DNA of 64,000 bases from Calonectria ilicicola (lineage: Eukaryota > Ascomycota > Sordariomycetes > Hypocreales > Nectriaceae): NCBI GenBank assembly GCA_020809705.1, contig CP085825.1:7750001-7814000 (forward strand), written 5' to 3'. This document shows positions 48,091-61,360 of the stretch, one piece after another. A model generated the notes under the pieces. It was not told the origin of the DNA, ran no database searches, and worked only from the letters and a program-made list of their open reading frames with translations. The position numbers and the translations under genes are program-made. The first letter of the stretch is position 1; each line of letters starts with the position of its first letter.

Positions 48091-49731
48091 TTAGCGTGGT
48101 TGTGTAGCGAGTTCATGGTACGTTACAAGGGGATGGGACCATTTGTTGGTCGGCTGCGATTCTGGCAGAAGGCTTGGTTCAATGGAGGAAATGCCTTATC
48201 GGATATCAGTAGCGGATGCTACATGAACCTTTGATCTGGAAACAATGGGGCAGACTAGGGTTATGATTAGCCCAGATTACAACCCGTGACAATTGAAGCG
48301 ATAGATGGGGGTGGTTGTGAATGTGTCAAATGGATGCTTCCTTTTTCGCAGGCGGTTGAGAATTGGAGACGATGGTGGACTAACTGCGCTGCGCCCACTT
48401 TATCAGAATACGGGGATCGACATTGCCGCATTTTTAAGTGTGCAGTTATTGGACCAACTATGTGGCTTAGACGGTAATGCGATGCAGAGATGAATAATCT
48501 TACGTGCATTGCCAGGTGGGCAGGCAGAATTGGTCTGTACTGGTCAAGATGCTCTATGTATGGCTTGTCCCATTCCCCTCATTGTGCTACTGCAGTGCAA
48601 AATGTAATTGCTGTACTGTATGTAGCAAGTCAAGCCCAGCCACGTCCTTTGGCAGGGTTGCAGCTCAACAACAACAAAAAATTGGGACTTTGTGCCCTGA
48701 TTAGGTTTTTTTTAAAGTCGGCATGTGCTCTTCTTGGTTATATTCCTATTCGCCGAATGCAGGGTGGGTGGTAATGAGTGCGAACGTGATAGATACGGTA
48801 AGCGAAAATGGCTTGGCTGTCAAGAAAAAAAAAAGGATGGAGGGCGGGTCGGGTTGTCAAAATGAGTGAATGTAAGACGGCATCTAGAAAAAGATTGCTT
48901 GCAGCGTGAGCCAGAAAGAAAAAGGCAACGGCCGTGTTTTTTTCAGAGTCAAAGGCCGAATACTACATGGGCGGCGGTAAACAGTGCTGCATGGGGAGAT
49001 TGATTCGTATCTCCCACGGCAGATACAGGCGGACTGATTTGTCCCCCGTCAATCAGCATGACAGTGGCGTGTCTCAGATCCTACCTGTTGCATGGGTGGC
49101 TCACGTGAGAAGCGACAGGTGACGAATGACGGCGAGATAACGTTCCTCTCTCGCGCGCAAGAGACTGCGCATTCGGATGGCTCGTCACAGAGGACAGCTT
49201 CGGTGGCCGTTGAATCGCCCAGTGGTTACATGTCGCGAATCACGCCCGCAGCCCATCTCCCGCCATGTCACGGATCGCAGGCTCAGCTCCAAGAAGGACC
49301 GAAACAGATCAGAGACACCGTCAGCCTCTGGCGTCCAAAGGCGTCTCTCTTCCCCGCATGGCCACCCTATGGCCACCCTCCGGCCACCCTTCCGCATGCC
49401 TATGTAACGTCACATAAGCAGACCTGGGCGCCTGAGAGCCTGTCGACGGCGCCTAGCCTTGTGTGGTGGCTGATACCGCCGGCTCTAGTTCGTATCTAGT
49501 CGACGCGGGGATAAGCCCCATGCTTTTTTTTAGCAGACGGACTAAACTAATTAAAGGGCTGCGACACAACCTCCCGATGAGCTCTGGTTTTTTATTTTTT
49601 GTTGTCTGAAGCTTCTCTTATACCCGGATCCCCCCCCCTCCCCAAAGTCTGAGTCTGGGATTCCCAGCTGAGGCCAACTCAATTATACACGACGACGCTC
49701 CGACCCCCGCCAACAAGGCAATTCTCCGACC
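48091..49731. other. Intergenic region, composition returns to GC-rich
   Basis: About 1.6 kb. Frames at 49092-49499 show no domain and are judged spurious. The last 100 bases are C-rich and promoter-like for the UNC-93-like gene. Confidence 0.5.
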
Positions 49732-51426
49732 ATGGCGACCCCCGACGACGCTCCCAAGCTCGAGGCCGAGGTGCAGAGCTCGCCCCGCGATGCCCCCACC
49801 GACGCCGACCCGGCCGATCTCCCCCGCGGGTGGAAGTACAAGCAGTACCGGCTCTTTGGCCGCCTGATGCCCTGGTACGCGTCGCCCAAGATCCAGCTGG
49901 GCATGGTGGCCTTTGTGTGCTTCATGTGTCCTGGAATGTTCAACGCGCTGGGCGGCCTGGGAGGAGGCGGCAAGACTGACCCCACTCTCGCTGATAACAT
50001 GGTGAGGAGAAGCGAAGCGAAGCCCGAGATGACGCGACGATGCATGCTGACCCGAAACCCAGAACACAGCCCTGTACGCCACCTTTGCCGTCGTCGGCTT
50101 GTTTGGAGGCACTTTTGTGAATCGATTGGGCGTCAAGCCGTGTCTCGCCTTTGGAGGCATCGGCTACGGCCTGTACGCCATCAGCTTGCTGGTGTCGGTC
50201 CACAAGCATGTCCCCGGCTTTAACATCTTTGCCGGTGTCTTCCTGGGCCTGTGCGCCGCCCTGCTGTGGACCGCCCAGGGCACCATCATGATCTCATACC
50301 CGCACGAGAGCCAAAAGGGACAGTACTTTGCCTGGTTCTGGGGCATCTTCAACATGGGCGCCGTGATTGGCAGTCTCGTGAGTCGCTCCCGCGCCCGCTC
50401 GCTCAATTGGGCCTGGCTCAACTGGCTAACCATTTATCCAGATCCCCCTAGGTGAAAACATCCATGTCAAGGAGAACAAGACAGTCAGCGATGGCACCTA
50501 CATCGGCTTCATCGTGCTCATGTTCTTCGGCGCTATCCTTGCCCTGACCCTTTGCAACGCCGGCGATGTTGTTCGAAAGGACGGCTCCCGTGTGATTTTG
50601 ATGAAGAACCCGACATGGCAGAGTGAGCTGCTTGGTCTGTATGAAACCTTAAAATTCGAGCCCTTTGTGATTCTCCTCTTCCCCATGTTCTTCTCCTCAA
50701 ATTGGTTCTACACCTACCAATTTAATTCCGTAAATGGCGCCTACTTCAACACCCGCACCAAGTCCCTAAACAGTCTCTTGTACTGGCTGTCCCAGATTAT
50801 TGCCGCCGGCATCTGGGGCTACTGCCTGGATATCGAGCGCGTCCGCCGTACTGTCCGAGCCAAGATTGCTCTTGGCGTCCTGTTCGTCCTCACATTTGCC
50901 ATCTGGGGTGGCGGTTGGGCTTTCCAGAAGGGATACACCCGCGCATCCGTCAGCGCCGACTCCGGCTTCCAGCCAATGGATTGGTCGGATTCCGGCTATG
51001 TTGGACCCATGTTTCTGTACATGTTTTATGGCTTCTACGATGCTGCTTGGCAAGCAACTGTTTACTGGTATGTCCACCTTCATCTCCTTTTCCCTGCACT
51101 CCTAATCATTTTAATAAAGGTACATGGGTGCTCTCTCCAACTCCGGTCGTCGCTCCGCAAACTACGTCGGCTTTTACAAGGGCATTCAGTCTGTTGGTGC
51201 CGCAATTATGCCCAACCTCGACGCGCGTAAACTCTCTTACAAGAAGGAATTCATCAGCAACTGGGTCCTCTTGGCAGTATCACTTATTGTCGCTACCCCT
51301 GTCATCCTCATGAAGATCCGCGACCATGTTTCAACCGAGGACGATCTCAAGGGCACTGACGAGACCCTTGCTGATGTCCTGCCCCAGGGCCACCCAGAGA
51401 AGGCGGCATATTCCGCCGATGCATAA
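49732..51426 (+). CDS. UNC-93-like major facilitator superfamily protein
   Basis: Multipass membrane protein of 505 residues from exons 49732-50001, 50063-50377, 50442-51067 and 51120-51426; all junctions are in phase. The family signature is strong: CPGMFNALGGLGGGG in the first membrane region, NTALYATFAVVGLFGG, LLWTAQGTIMISYP, and WFWGIFNMGAVIGSLIPLG spanning an intron. About eleven hydrophobic segments are seen. The N-terminal 45 residues are acidic and cytoplasmic. Fungal UNC-93-like proteins are abundant and their substrates are mostly unknown; ion-channel regulation is known only for the animal namesake. Confidence 0.92.
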
Positions 51427-52134
51427 ATCTTATTGCCGCAGAGCTTAATACGCTAGTTAGATTATGAAACGGTTGACGTGTTATTGGCTGGACGTGGCAG
51501 CTATAATATATGATATGATATCCTCATGATGCAGAAGTAAACCTTTTTTTCTTTTGGACATAGCCATCGTCTAAAATTTAAACTTTATACATTAAGTTTG
51601 ACTTGCTGTGTGCATGCATAGTTCTTCAGCTGCATGATCAAAAGCTGTCTATCCCCATTTGGAATTGTACGCGGGGAGCTGCGGGCGGAATTCAAGTCCA
51701 AGACGGGCCAAGACGAGCCAAGACGAGCCAAGATGAGCCAAGATTTAGAATATAATTAATTTTCTTATCAGAGAGAAAAACCTGCTTTAAAAGAATCATA
51801 TGACGGAATCCGATTGGCGTGTCTAAGTACAAAAAAGATGGAAATACAAAAATGAAAACTGAGACGAGTGTACAGGTGAACATCTTCACCCTAAAATATA
51901 TAGCTATCCGTTAAAACAATGCAAACAATGCCCCCAAGCTCGTTAGGAAATTTCATTGCCCTGTTTCCCAGCGCAGTGATATTGTCGTAAAATTCCCATG
52001 CAAGACCGTAGAGTGGCGTCTTAGATATGCGGATGCCCATAGACATACCGCAAACTAATCGACGTTTCGCACCCGTTCTAATGCAGTGCCCGGCTTGGGA
52101 ATCTAAGTTTCGTCAGAAACGACTCTCTTTCCAA
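51427..52134. other. Intergenic region with tandem repeat
   Basis: About 0.7 kb between converging genes; holds the 10-bp repeat at 51701-51740 and otherwise AT-rich sequence. Confidence 0.5.
51701..51740. repeat. 10-bp tandem repeat AGACGAGCCA x4
   Basis: Four copies, two perfect and two with one substitution each (AGACGGGCCA, AGATGAGCCA). Partial copies flank it on both sides (51696-51746). Confidence 0.9.
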
Positions 52135-53020
52135 TTAGACCAAATTGGTAGAAGCGGACATTTCCATGGGGTCACCTCGAACCCGCACGTGGGGCTGGGG
52201 TCGGGCTCCCTTGCTCTGCCATCCACCGTAGAGCATAACCAAGCAGATGATCAGCTGGGCTCCGAAGACCAGAATGAACTTGGTGGCAAAGGTTCCAGTG
52301 ACGGGGTCCAGGCTGGCGATGCGGTCAAAAGCATATGTCAAACCGTAGGTGAGACGAATAAGCTGGAGGATACAAGCAGGGCCAGCGGTGATAATCAGCG
52401 CCTTGGCGGCCTTGTAGTTGGTGTCTTGTCGAGAAGTCAAAACACGCTTTCCAGCGAAGAAGAGCCAGAACAGGACAGCACCCATAACACCGGTGATCAT
52501 AATGTTTCCGATCTTGTTGAAGGTCTCGTTCTTAACACCTCCCTCGGCCTCAGCATCAGGCTTTCCGGCGTAGGCGGCCATACCGATACCAGCAGTGTTG
52601 ACAAGATGGGTAACACCGAGGATGATCTTTCGGCCCCAGTTCTTGCCACCTCCTCGAGAGGGCACAAGGCATAGTCTGCAGAATAGTTGGTTAGTTTCAA
52701 TGATTGGTGTCGCTTGCAAAATGTTCCGCTTACGCTTCATAGACCATGCCGATAATCGCCAAACTCAAGCAAGCAATACATCCAGCGTTGGTCATCATGG
52801 TGACCGTGTTTGCCTCCTCAGGCTTGTTCTTGCGAATGATGGTGTAGGCATCGGCCACAATTCTCATCGGGAAGTAGGAGAAGAAAATTGGCCAACAAAT
52901 CATTCCAACCTTTCCATGCTTCCAGGTGATGAAGCCAGCAGGTACCATCAAAATTGCGAAAATGACACAAGAGGCGTAGGCCAAATTGACCGTTGATGCT
53001 GATGGGAGGTCGTTAGCCAT
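52135..53020 (-). CDS. Seven-transmembrane fungal protein of unknown function (DUF7702-like)
   Basis: Predicted 275-residue membrane protein from exons 53020-52734 and 52675-52135 (phase 2 intron). Seven hydrophobic segments are visible: YASCVIFAILMVPAGF, ICWPIFFSYFPMRIV, the GCIACLSLAIIGMVYE region crossing the splice site, KIILGVTHLVNTAGIG, IMITGVMGAVLFWLFF, ALIITAGPACILQLI and FILVFGAQLIICLVML. Short loops and a basic C-tail follow. The topology recalls RTA1-like and DUF7702 fungal proteins; the exact family is tentative. The start is MANDLPSAS, the first ATG after a CA-rich leader. Confidence 0.85.
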
Positions 53021-54659
53021 CGCTGCGGTGTTGAGGTGTTGATGTGTTGTGGTGAGTTGTTGTCGGAAGGGTTGGTCGGTCGGATGTGAAGGTGAGTGAG
53101 TGAGTGTGTGAGTGAAGTCGAGAATAATGCAGTCCTGTCGATTGTAATTATATAGAGAGCTCAAATCATAACATCAGGTGGCAGGGCAGACGAAACCGTT
53201 AATCTTCAACTTAAGGTTTCTGTGTCGATATGACAATAATAGTATCAGGATACCCCTACTACGCAGCGGCACTCTACGTGCCGACACAACCGCCACAGCC
53301 ATGATGCGTTTGCGAACGTTTGCACACGCACCATCCCACGCGGAGAGGGCTTAGGGGGGAGCTGCTAGAGCGGAAGGGGCATGAGGGCTACCCCGTACGG
53401 AACGTCTGGGTGCTCAGACTTCTATTTTGGCAGTTTCATAGCGGGTCTAATCGCCGACATGTCGCTGCTTAGATCTCCCGCGACGGCATTTACTGGCTGA
53501 AGCCCGGATTGCGTTTGGCTCCATGCCCAATCGAAGACTCCGGGCTTCTGGAAACACGGGTGCAGAGCCAATGGGAACCAAGTGCACAGCCAATCCAAGG
53601 GGCGATACCGACCCCGAAACCGAGACCGAAATGGGCTAAACAGGGGCCCCGCCCATCTAACACATGGAAGTATTTAGCCTTACCGGGCAATCGACATCAC
53701 GACAGGGTTTGGCTTCAAATTCAATTGCTTCAGGATATCGTCTGGGATGTGATCGACAGGGCACAGCCAGCCTCCCATTTGTCATTTCTGCAACCCTAGG
53801 TTAATTAATAGCATCTGGGCTTTCTGCGGGGAGCACCACAGTAAAATCACGATCACCTCCGGCGCATGTTCCCCACAACCGTTCGGCAAATCCGCTGGCC
53901 CAAGTGTCTTGCCGAGCCCATTAACTGAGATTCGAGCCTGTGCATGGACCACGGCAACTCCAGTGCCAATTTGATGCCAAGTAAAGAAAGAAAAAAAAAA
54001 GGCCCTAGGACATCCCTGGCCTCTCATCCAGTTTTCCCCCCAACATGCTGCTTCCTATCTGCTACAACACCACAACACCCGAAACCGAAGCCGAAAGCAC
54101 CCAAGTCAGTCATCTTGCATCAAATCCCCGAAACAATGGTGCCGATGCGGCCAAAAGCCACCACTTACATGCAGCTTGATTGCGTTCACAATCTGAGCCG
54201 CAATTGTCTGCGCCACACACTGGTGGTAGACACCGGCAACGCGGCACACAAAGAATGGCTGGGCGCGAACAACGCATTTTTCGGTTATAGCATGAATATA
54301 ACGAAAAGTCAATACCGCCCCTACGGAACTAAATATCCATATCACGTCTATTATTATCGCATTCGGTATTGATCAAAAATGACATCAAGGCAACACCACT
54401 CATCTCTTTATCCCAAGAAATATAAAATGCAATCATGAGCAAGTTGGTGCCAAGGAGCCGCTTTGATTTCAGTAAAAGAATGAGATATTTGATTGAGGCA
54501 TTAAATTTGTTGCTATAAGCTATGACAATTTCTCTATTTTGCGTCTTCCACCACCACGATAACGAGCATATCTCTATTTGTTGTGTACGCTTGTTGAAAT
54601 AAAACCGCTAATTGAATCAGTATGACCATGAGAATTAACCACCCATCTTTTTCAATGCT
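53021..54659. other. Intergenic region
   Basis: About 1.6 kb. Frames at 53509-53799 and 53944-54372 are short and domainless. A ten-A run is at about 53991-54000. No gene recognised. Confidence 0.5.
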
Positions 54660-56262
54660 TTAGAACTCCTTTCGAAATTTGTCGCTGGTTCGTATGCTGT
54701 ATCCATATCTGCTCAGAATCCACAGAGCTGGCGCAAGAGCTAGCGCAATCAACCCAAGCATGGTGTTGCCCCAACCAAGACCAATGGCATCGTATAGCTT
54801 CAAACCAAACAAAGGAAATAGTGCTCCGAGGAGACTTCGCAGCACGGCACTGGCGGCTGTGACCGAGGCCGCATGCAGCGGAAAGCTGTCCACCAGATAT
54901 GTCTGGCTGATCATCATGATTCCAATCATTCCGAAACCCATGATTCCGGTACCAATCATAGGCAGGATCCAATGCAAGTGCTTATCGGCTGTCCATCCAT
55001 ACATGATCAAACCGGCCGGGAGAGCTAGCGCAAATGGAACAGTGAGCCTCAAATCCAATCGCAACTCAGGAGCGATTTCCTTGCCCGCTGCCTTGGCATC
55101 CCTGAGAAACTTGTCGGACAAATAGCCAACAAGGAAAAGGCCGAAAAAGTTACCAACACCACCAGCAATGAATGAAAGACCTGCTCCGACGGAGTTGAAG
55201 CCGTAGGTTTCTCTATACACGAATGTGTATGTCGTAAAGAGCAAATACAATAGACCGTAAAGGGTTGCGAGATAAATGCAAATCATGGAGACAATAGGAG
55301 AAAAGATAAACATGCGAGCAGGTCGGAGAATGGCCCCCTTGAAAAGTTCATTTGGCGTTCCTTCCTTCTTCATGCTGGACTGGTAGTTCTCATTGCCAGT
55401 CTCCTTCCTGAGCTTGGCAGCCTTTCGTTCCAAGAGAATCGGGGCATATGTCTCCGGCATAACAAATAAGGAAACCAAAACTGCGGCACCAGTCTAAATC
55501 AAGATTTGTTAGGTTCATCCTTGCTAGCGCAAAATAGAAAAAGGATGTTGCTTAAAACTCACCACAATGGTGATGATCCAAAAGGACCATCTCCACCCTT
55601 TAGCCTCGACCAAGAACCCTGCGCACACGGGCCCAATAACCGGGCCCAGCAGGGGGCCTGCGGACCAAATTGACATTGCCGCGCCTCGTTTCTCGGGGGG
55701 GACCATGTCGGCAATCGTTCCACTTCCACATGTGACAACAGCAACGCCAACGAAGCCAGAGAGGAATCGAAACACCATAAGCATGGGAATGTTCTGAGAA
55801 ACGCCGCAGCAAGCTGTGAAGATGACGAAAAGCACGTTGGATGTGTGGTAGACCGGTGTTCGTCCATAGATCTCGCTGAGGGGTGCCATCAACAGGGGAC
55901 CAAATGCGAAACCAAGCACGAAGATGGAGACGACGAATGTCGATACTTCATCGTTGGACGAGTTGAATTCGTTCATGATGAGGGGAACTCCAGGAGCCAT
56001 CATTGAGGATGCCAAGGGCCTATCTTTTTTTTAGCTATGCTCAAGTCGACTGGTGGGGTATTTTTACTCACGTCATAAATGTCAAAAACGATAGGAGACC
56101 AATGATGGTCCATTTTTTCGATGAAGACCAGTTCATAGGGTTCTCTGGGTCTTCATTGGTCGGCTTCTCCCATCCTACTGAGAAGATGCTATCGGTTTCA
56201 GTGTTTGTTTCGGAGGGTGCTGCCTCAACGACCTTAGTCGCCTGAGCCTCGTCAGCTTCCAT
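54660..56262 (-). CDS. MFS multidrug-type exporter (DHA1 family)
   Basis: Proton-coupled transporter of 493 residues from exons 56262-56072, 56019-55563 and 55493-54660; phases 2 and 0 fit. The cytoplasmic N-terminus has the NPMNWSSSKKW motif typical of fungal DHA1 drug/polyamine exporters. The loop 2-3 motif is in APLSEIYGRTPVY, and antiporter motif C appears as GPVIGPVCAGF. GSGTIADMVPPEKRG is also characteristic. About twelve hydrophobic segments are seen. The substrate is unknown; related proteins export toxins, fungicides or polyamines. There is no neighbouring biosynthetic gene, so a cluster role is not supported. Confidence 0.92.
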
Positions 56263-59141
56263 GATGAGATGTTGTTCTATAAAATTCGCGTGTCTTGTTT
56301 GTCGTATTCGAGGTTGTCGTGCTTTCTTCTGCTTGTTGTATCGTTGTTCCTTGACTGCGAGTTGTCGATGATGAGAATCCACCACAAAACTGAGGCCGAG
56401 CTGGAGATTTAAATCATAGAATCTCCCGGAGATAATATACAAATTCCTTTGGCAAGAAGGATCATATTGCCGGTCGGGATTTTAATAGGGACCGATTGCG
56501 AGGTCAAGGTGTGATGGCGTAGGATGGCCCCAGATGTAATCAGCCCTCGACCAATCACAGGCATATACGAGACCGAAGGCGAGAGCGAGGTCACAACCAA
56601 GCTGGTCAGCCAAGACCAATGGCACGAGCATAGCCTAATAATTAGGCTCGCTTTTGAGGCAAGATCCTGATCTCATCTCGATTTATTTCCTACTTTCATC
56701 AATCAAGGTTGGTCCCAACCCAGGATCTGTCGGATCACCCGAAAATGGGTAAACCCATCCGGGAGAGGGAGCATCACAAGTGGGAGAGGATAGGGGCATC
56801 GTCGTAAAAAAAACGAGTCTTGATTGGCTCATCACTGCAAAATTCCAGTTTATTTTTGAACGAAAATTTGAGGATCTACGTAACCTACTTTTTCGGTAAC
56901 AGGCGTGCCGAGATTTGACGTTGCCATGGGGAAACCCATGTCGCTTCTCACAGGCACGCCATGTCAACAATCGGTGTTAACATCGAGACAACCCATACAC
57001 CAAAATTAAGGCAATGTAGAGCTCTGTATTATTTTGATATCTCAACGCTGTATAATGTTTTCCTGAATATAATAGGAAATTTTTACTATTATTTCTAGAG
57101 AGTATCATCTCATTTGTTATCCTAAACTGCAGCCAGATTCCTGTGAAGTCGTGAAGGCCTCGACAAAATCACTTACCCTAAACTGTCGCATCGCCCCCAC
57201 AATGCGATTGCGAGGTGTCTTCAAAACGCTAATCACTCGGGTGGATAAACTTCATCCGCAGGATATGGTGACGTATTTCTCTACTCTTAAAAAGTACAAA
57301 AATGACTTTAACGGAATTAAATAAAATTTCCGCGGACTTAATATCCAGCTCCGGCCCGTTTCTCCATCAGTTTGTTGGCAATGAAATCGACATGACTACT
57401 TGAGGAAATGTGCCCCACCTAATGGGGGCATCTTTGGTGACTCTAGAAGGTATAAGTTATAAACTCCGTGAATACAACTTTCTACAAGTACTATGAAATA
57501 GCCTGGACTTCAGTAAGGCCGTTCATCTTTTTTTAGACAGTACGTCTTGGCACGGAGGGAGAGGCTGTGAATCGCCAAGAAACTATACACGGAAATTCAA
57601 TACTACGTCCATATAAACATGGCAAATTCGTGAAGCCTTCATTAGCACTCCCATTTGTAATCACGGGGATATCGGTTTCGGGAAAGATAGACTTGCAGCT
57701 CGTGTGAAACAGGAGATCAACATCATGTTACGACGAACGACAAACGATAAACGATATCCGATGACCGGCGATCGGCGACCTCCAATTACGGATAAACTAT
57801 ATGACCGTCTTCCCACAAGGCCAGCGTACTATGCCAGGCATAATTAGTTAGATGAACATCATACTTCAAAACATGTACAATCTATGTAGATACATATTAC
57901 GACAACTAGTTTAGTAAGTAAATCATGGCTCATTCAGATATTAAACTACTCGTGTAGCCATAAGCCCGTGTCTTTTGGACGAATTTGACCTCACTCCGGT
58001 TTCGGCTTAAGATTTTGTGTCAATCTCTGACGGAATTGGAAGATATCCGTGCAGAAGCCAATCTTTAACCCGGCAGCCACCACAATCACTAGCGTAATGG
58101 ACAGTCGGCAATGTCATGAATGCACACTGAGTACATTTAAGGAAATATCCGTGACTCCAAATATTTGAAGCTGATGCCTACAATCATGGGTTGTGAGCGT
58201 TGGCTCAATTACCCAGCCACGATTTCCACATGATGATGGCTTGCATCGGCGTCAGGGCGTGGAAATGAAATGCTAGCAGACACGACTTGATTGGCGAGAA
58301 ACCCGTCCCAATGCAGGACTTGGTCTGGCTAGATGCCACTTTCCTCCTGAGTTTACCCACCATGTGTTGTCCACAGACACCCTAGTAACCATTTGTGGAC
58401 ATCCGAAACGAGTCACACGAAGGCACATTCATGCATCCAGCGCATGGATGGTCCTTGAATGTCTTTTACCCCAAGCTCAAGGATGAGACAATTTGAACAC
58501 TTTAAAACAATATATTAATCTTTCTTTTTATACACCGCTACTTAAAGAACCGCAGTGAGACTCACAGGCTCATATCGGTGCACTCTGAGAACACAGCGTC
58601 CGCTCGGTCCGCACTCACGGCCGCCCCACTAGATGGGCAAATTACAACACGAGCAAGGTACGGGCGCTTGGCAAAATGCTTGATTTCAGCTGGCTCAGGT
58701 GCTCAGCCCTGAAGATATTGTAGGGGTCAGGTGACTTGACGCCAGCCCCTTGTCAATCACGCACCGTTTTGCGGCAACCAAATCAGTGCCTTGGGACAAA
58801 CCAACTGTAGTTGGCAGGCATAAACACGCACAGAATAATAAGATGGAAATAAAATCTTCTTATTGATTTAACTGCTGCATTTCTCATTTAATCATATAAT
58901 ATCCAATGCCGTCTTATTGTGATTGATCCACAAGATTCCGACCGGATGCACATTTTATGTTCCAAAGGTATCCCCCTTTAACCCTAAATATTATCATATT
59001 ATTATATACTTATTTTGTAAATGATTAATACCGTTTGAGGTCCGAATTTGAAAACTCGCCTACCATCACGGTCTTGTTCCAATCTGGCCCGTCTAATAGT
59101 GAGTCTATGCCATAATGTCGTTCCCAGTGTGCCTCTTTCGC
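56263..59141. other. Large gene-free region
   Basis: About 2.9 kb between two minus-strand genes. I found no frame with a recognisable product on either strand. It includes AT-rich stretches (58500-58530, 58840-59030) and a block around 57716-57785 with repeated CGAT/ACGA strings. It could contain long promoter or UTR sequence or an unrecognised RNA. Confidence 0.5.
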
Positions 59142-61360
59142 TTAAAAATTGCAAAACATGAAATAGTGGTTTATGTACAGGTTGTACACATTGATTATGA
59201 TTAGTGGTAGTGGGTGGTACCATGTGAATCCAGTCATCATTCTCCAGGTTACAACACCAACCATGGCGCCAGTAACGATAATAGTCCAGATCCAGCACAA
59301 GATGCGCATGTTGCGATACTTGTTGGACTTATGGGCCTTGGCGTCACCAGAGGCTGCCCATAGCAGTTCAATGTTGAACAGACGGTCCTTAATAGCTGCC
59401 AGGTACGCATATGACATGATTGTCATGCAGTGTTGAACGTTGAATCCGTATTTAGCCTTGGCCCACGCACGGAAGATAATGGCACCGTAGAAGATCGAAG
59501 GTATAGCGAACGCGAGATTCCAAGCCTTGAACCAAACAGGACGGAGAGCGAGGAGCAAGGTACCGGCGATAGGGGCGAGGAAGATGTTGAGGGATACGGC
59601 GAGGTAGTAGAGGAAGCCTGTGGAACAAGTGTGTTAGATTTATTAGAGACTGGTTGACTCGGGAGGCTTACCTGAAACATAGCAAATCTTTTGCATGATG
59701 GTCAAGTTGGAGGTCCAAAACTCGGGGTTTGTCAAAAGAGTCGTGCTGCCTCTGCACCATCGCATCTGTTGCGAAAAGAAGGCTCGAGGACCGTTCGGGC
59801 ACACGCCAGTGGCCAAGCATAGCGGAACATACTTAAGTTTCCAACCACGATCGATCGCACCAAAGCTATTGTTTTTGTCAGTGCCATACCCTCAAAGTAG
59901 GACATAGTGATTTTCTTACCCTGTGTGGACGTCCTCGGAAAAGCCAATCTCGGCAGTACCTCCGACCTCAACCAAAGCAGCTCGGCGATACATGGCATTG
60001 CTTCCAACGCAAATCGATGCGCCCCATCTGTTTCGGTTGACTTGCACGACACGATAGAAGAGTTCCTGAGTAGCACCCGCACCTTGCTCGCACCACGCCT
60101 GTTCATCAGTAACGCGGAACCACTGAGGGCTCTGTACAATAGCCGTCTTATCATCGGCCATGTGTTCGACGATGAGCTCCTTCACGAAATCCGGACGGGG
60201 GCAAAAGTCAGCATCGAAGATGACAAAGAAGTCACCGTATGTACGAGTAAAGTTCCATCTCAAGTTGCCGGCCTTGCGTAGACGAGGTCGATCATCTCGG
60301 ACGTGGTAGTTGAATCCGTATTTCTCAGCCAACGCACGAACTTCAGCCTGATCGCCATCATCCATTACATACACCTTGAGTTTCGATGCGGGCCAGTCAA
60401 GGTTAACAATGTGCTTGTATGTGTTTTCGATGACCTCGAGCGGTTCGGCGCAGCATGGCAAGAAGATGTCAACGGTAGGCGCGGTCTCCTCAGTAATCGG
60501 ATAAGCTTCCACCAGTTCCTGATGCGTCTTATAGTCCCAATCGCTGCCGATTAGTCCCACACCGTAGGAGATGAGCAGATAAATGCACATGAACCCGGCG
60601 AAGACACCGTACCAATAAAAGAAGGGCGCACTGAGCGCAAAGAGCCACATACCAGCACCAAGGGACAAGAACGAGAAGACGCCAAAGATGTAAAGCAGAA
60701 CTCGGCTTGTTCGGAGGTACATCAACTTCTCGACATCGCTGGGGCAGGTAGGGAGAACCAGAGGCGGCTCCTCTGTCGGGCAGTACGTGTCGCGGAAGCG
60801 CTTATGGATCCGGCGAAAGAAGCCAAGCTTAGGCTGGCCTGTAGCCTCTGGAGTGTTGTCTGCCTCGACTTTTTCTTTTGTTACTACGGCTCGTGGGACG
60901 GCGTTGGCCTCGACATCCGAGTTAGGCGCATAATGAGATTTCTCGTTAAAGTCATTCTCAGGTTGGCTGGGGTCAACATGAGTCTGGTTTTATTAGTAAC
61001 ATTCAATAAGAGATCTTTATCAAAACCATCACATACAATTTCGTCTTGTTCACTGCATCCTGTTTCCCTGCTCAAGTGATGGGGTGCTGGAGGTGCAGGG
61101 GGTACACGGCGAGCTGCTCCGGCCCAATCGGCAGCTCGTGGGGGAAACGCGGGAGGTTGTGGTAGTGAATCATCCTAAAAAGATGTTTAGATATAGATCG
61201 TGTTTCAAATAGAGACGACGCTTACTGTCGATGAAAGAGAGTTACGCTCCGAGTTGAAAGTAGTGGAAGCGACCTCAGAGTCGAAGGGGTTGCGAGCAGA
61301 GCTGGTCACACTTTGATTATCGCCATCTGCAGAATTCTGCGAAGCTAATGTTCGCGTCAT
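59142..61360 (-). CDS. Processive family-2 glycosyltransferase (Tft1/GT2-like, cellulose-synthase superfamily)
   Basis: Plasma-membrane beta-glycan synthase of 668 residues from exons 61360-61226, 61174-61037, 60983-59920, 59865-59672 and 59617-59142; all phases match. The GT2 signatures are complete: VMDDGD near residue 300, FDADF at 347-351, SEDVHTG ending at 446 across an intron, and QQMRW at 478-482 (QxxRW, processive synthases). Two or three N-terminal spans (about 185-235) and four or more C-terminal spans frame the catalytic loop. The N-terminal 175 residues are polar and Pro-rich. It resembles the fungal beta-1,3;1,4-glucan synthase Tft1 and the hyphal-growth protein GT2 of plant pathogens; that assignment is from memory of the families. 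It lies next to a GH12-like gene. Confidence 0.9.
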
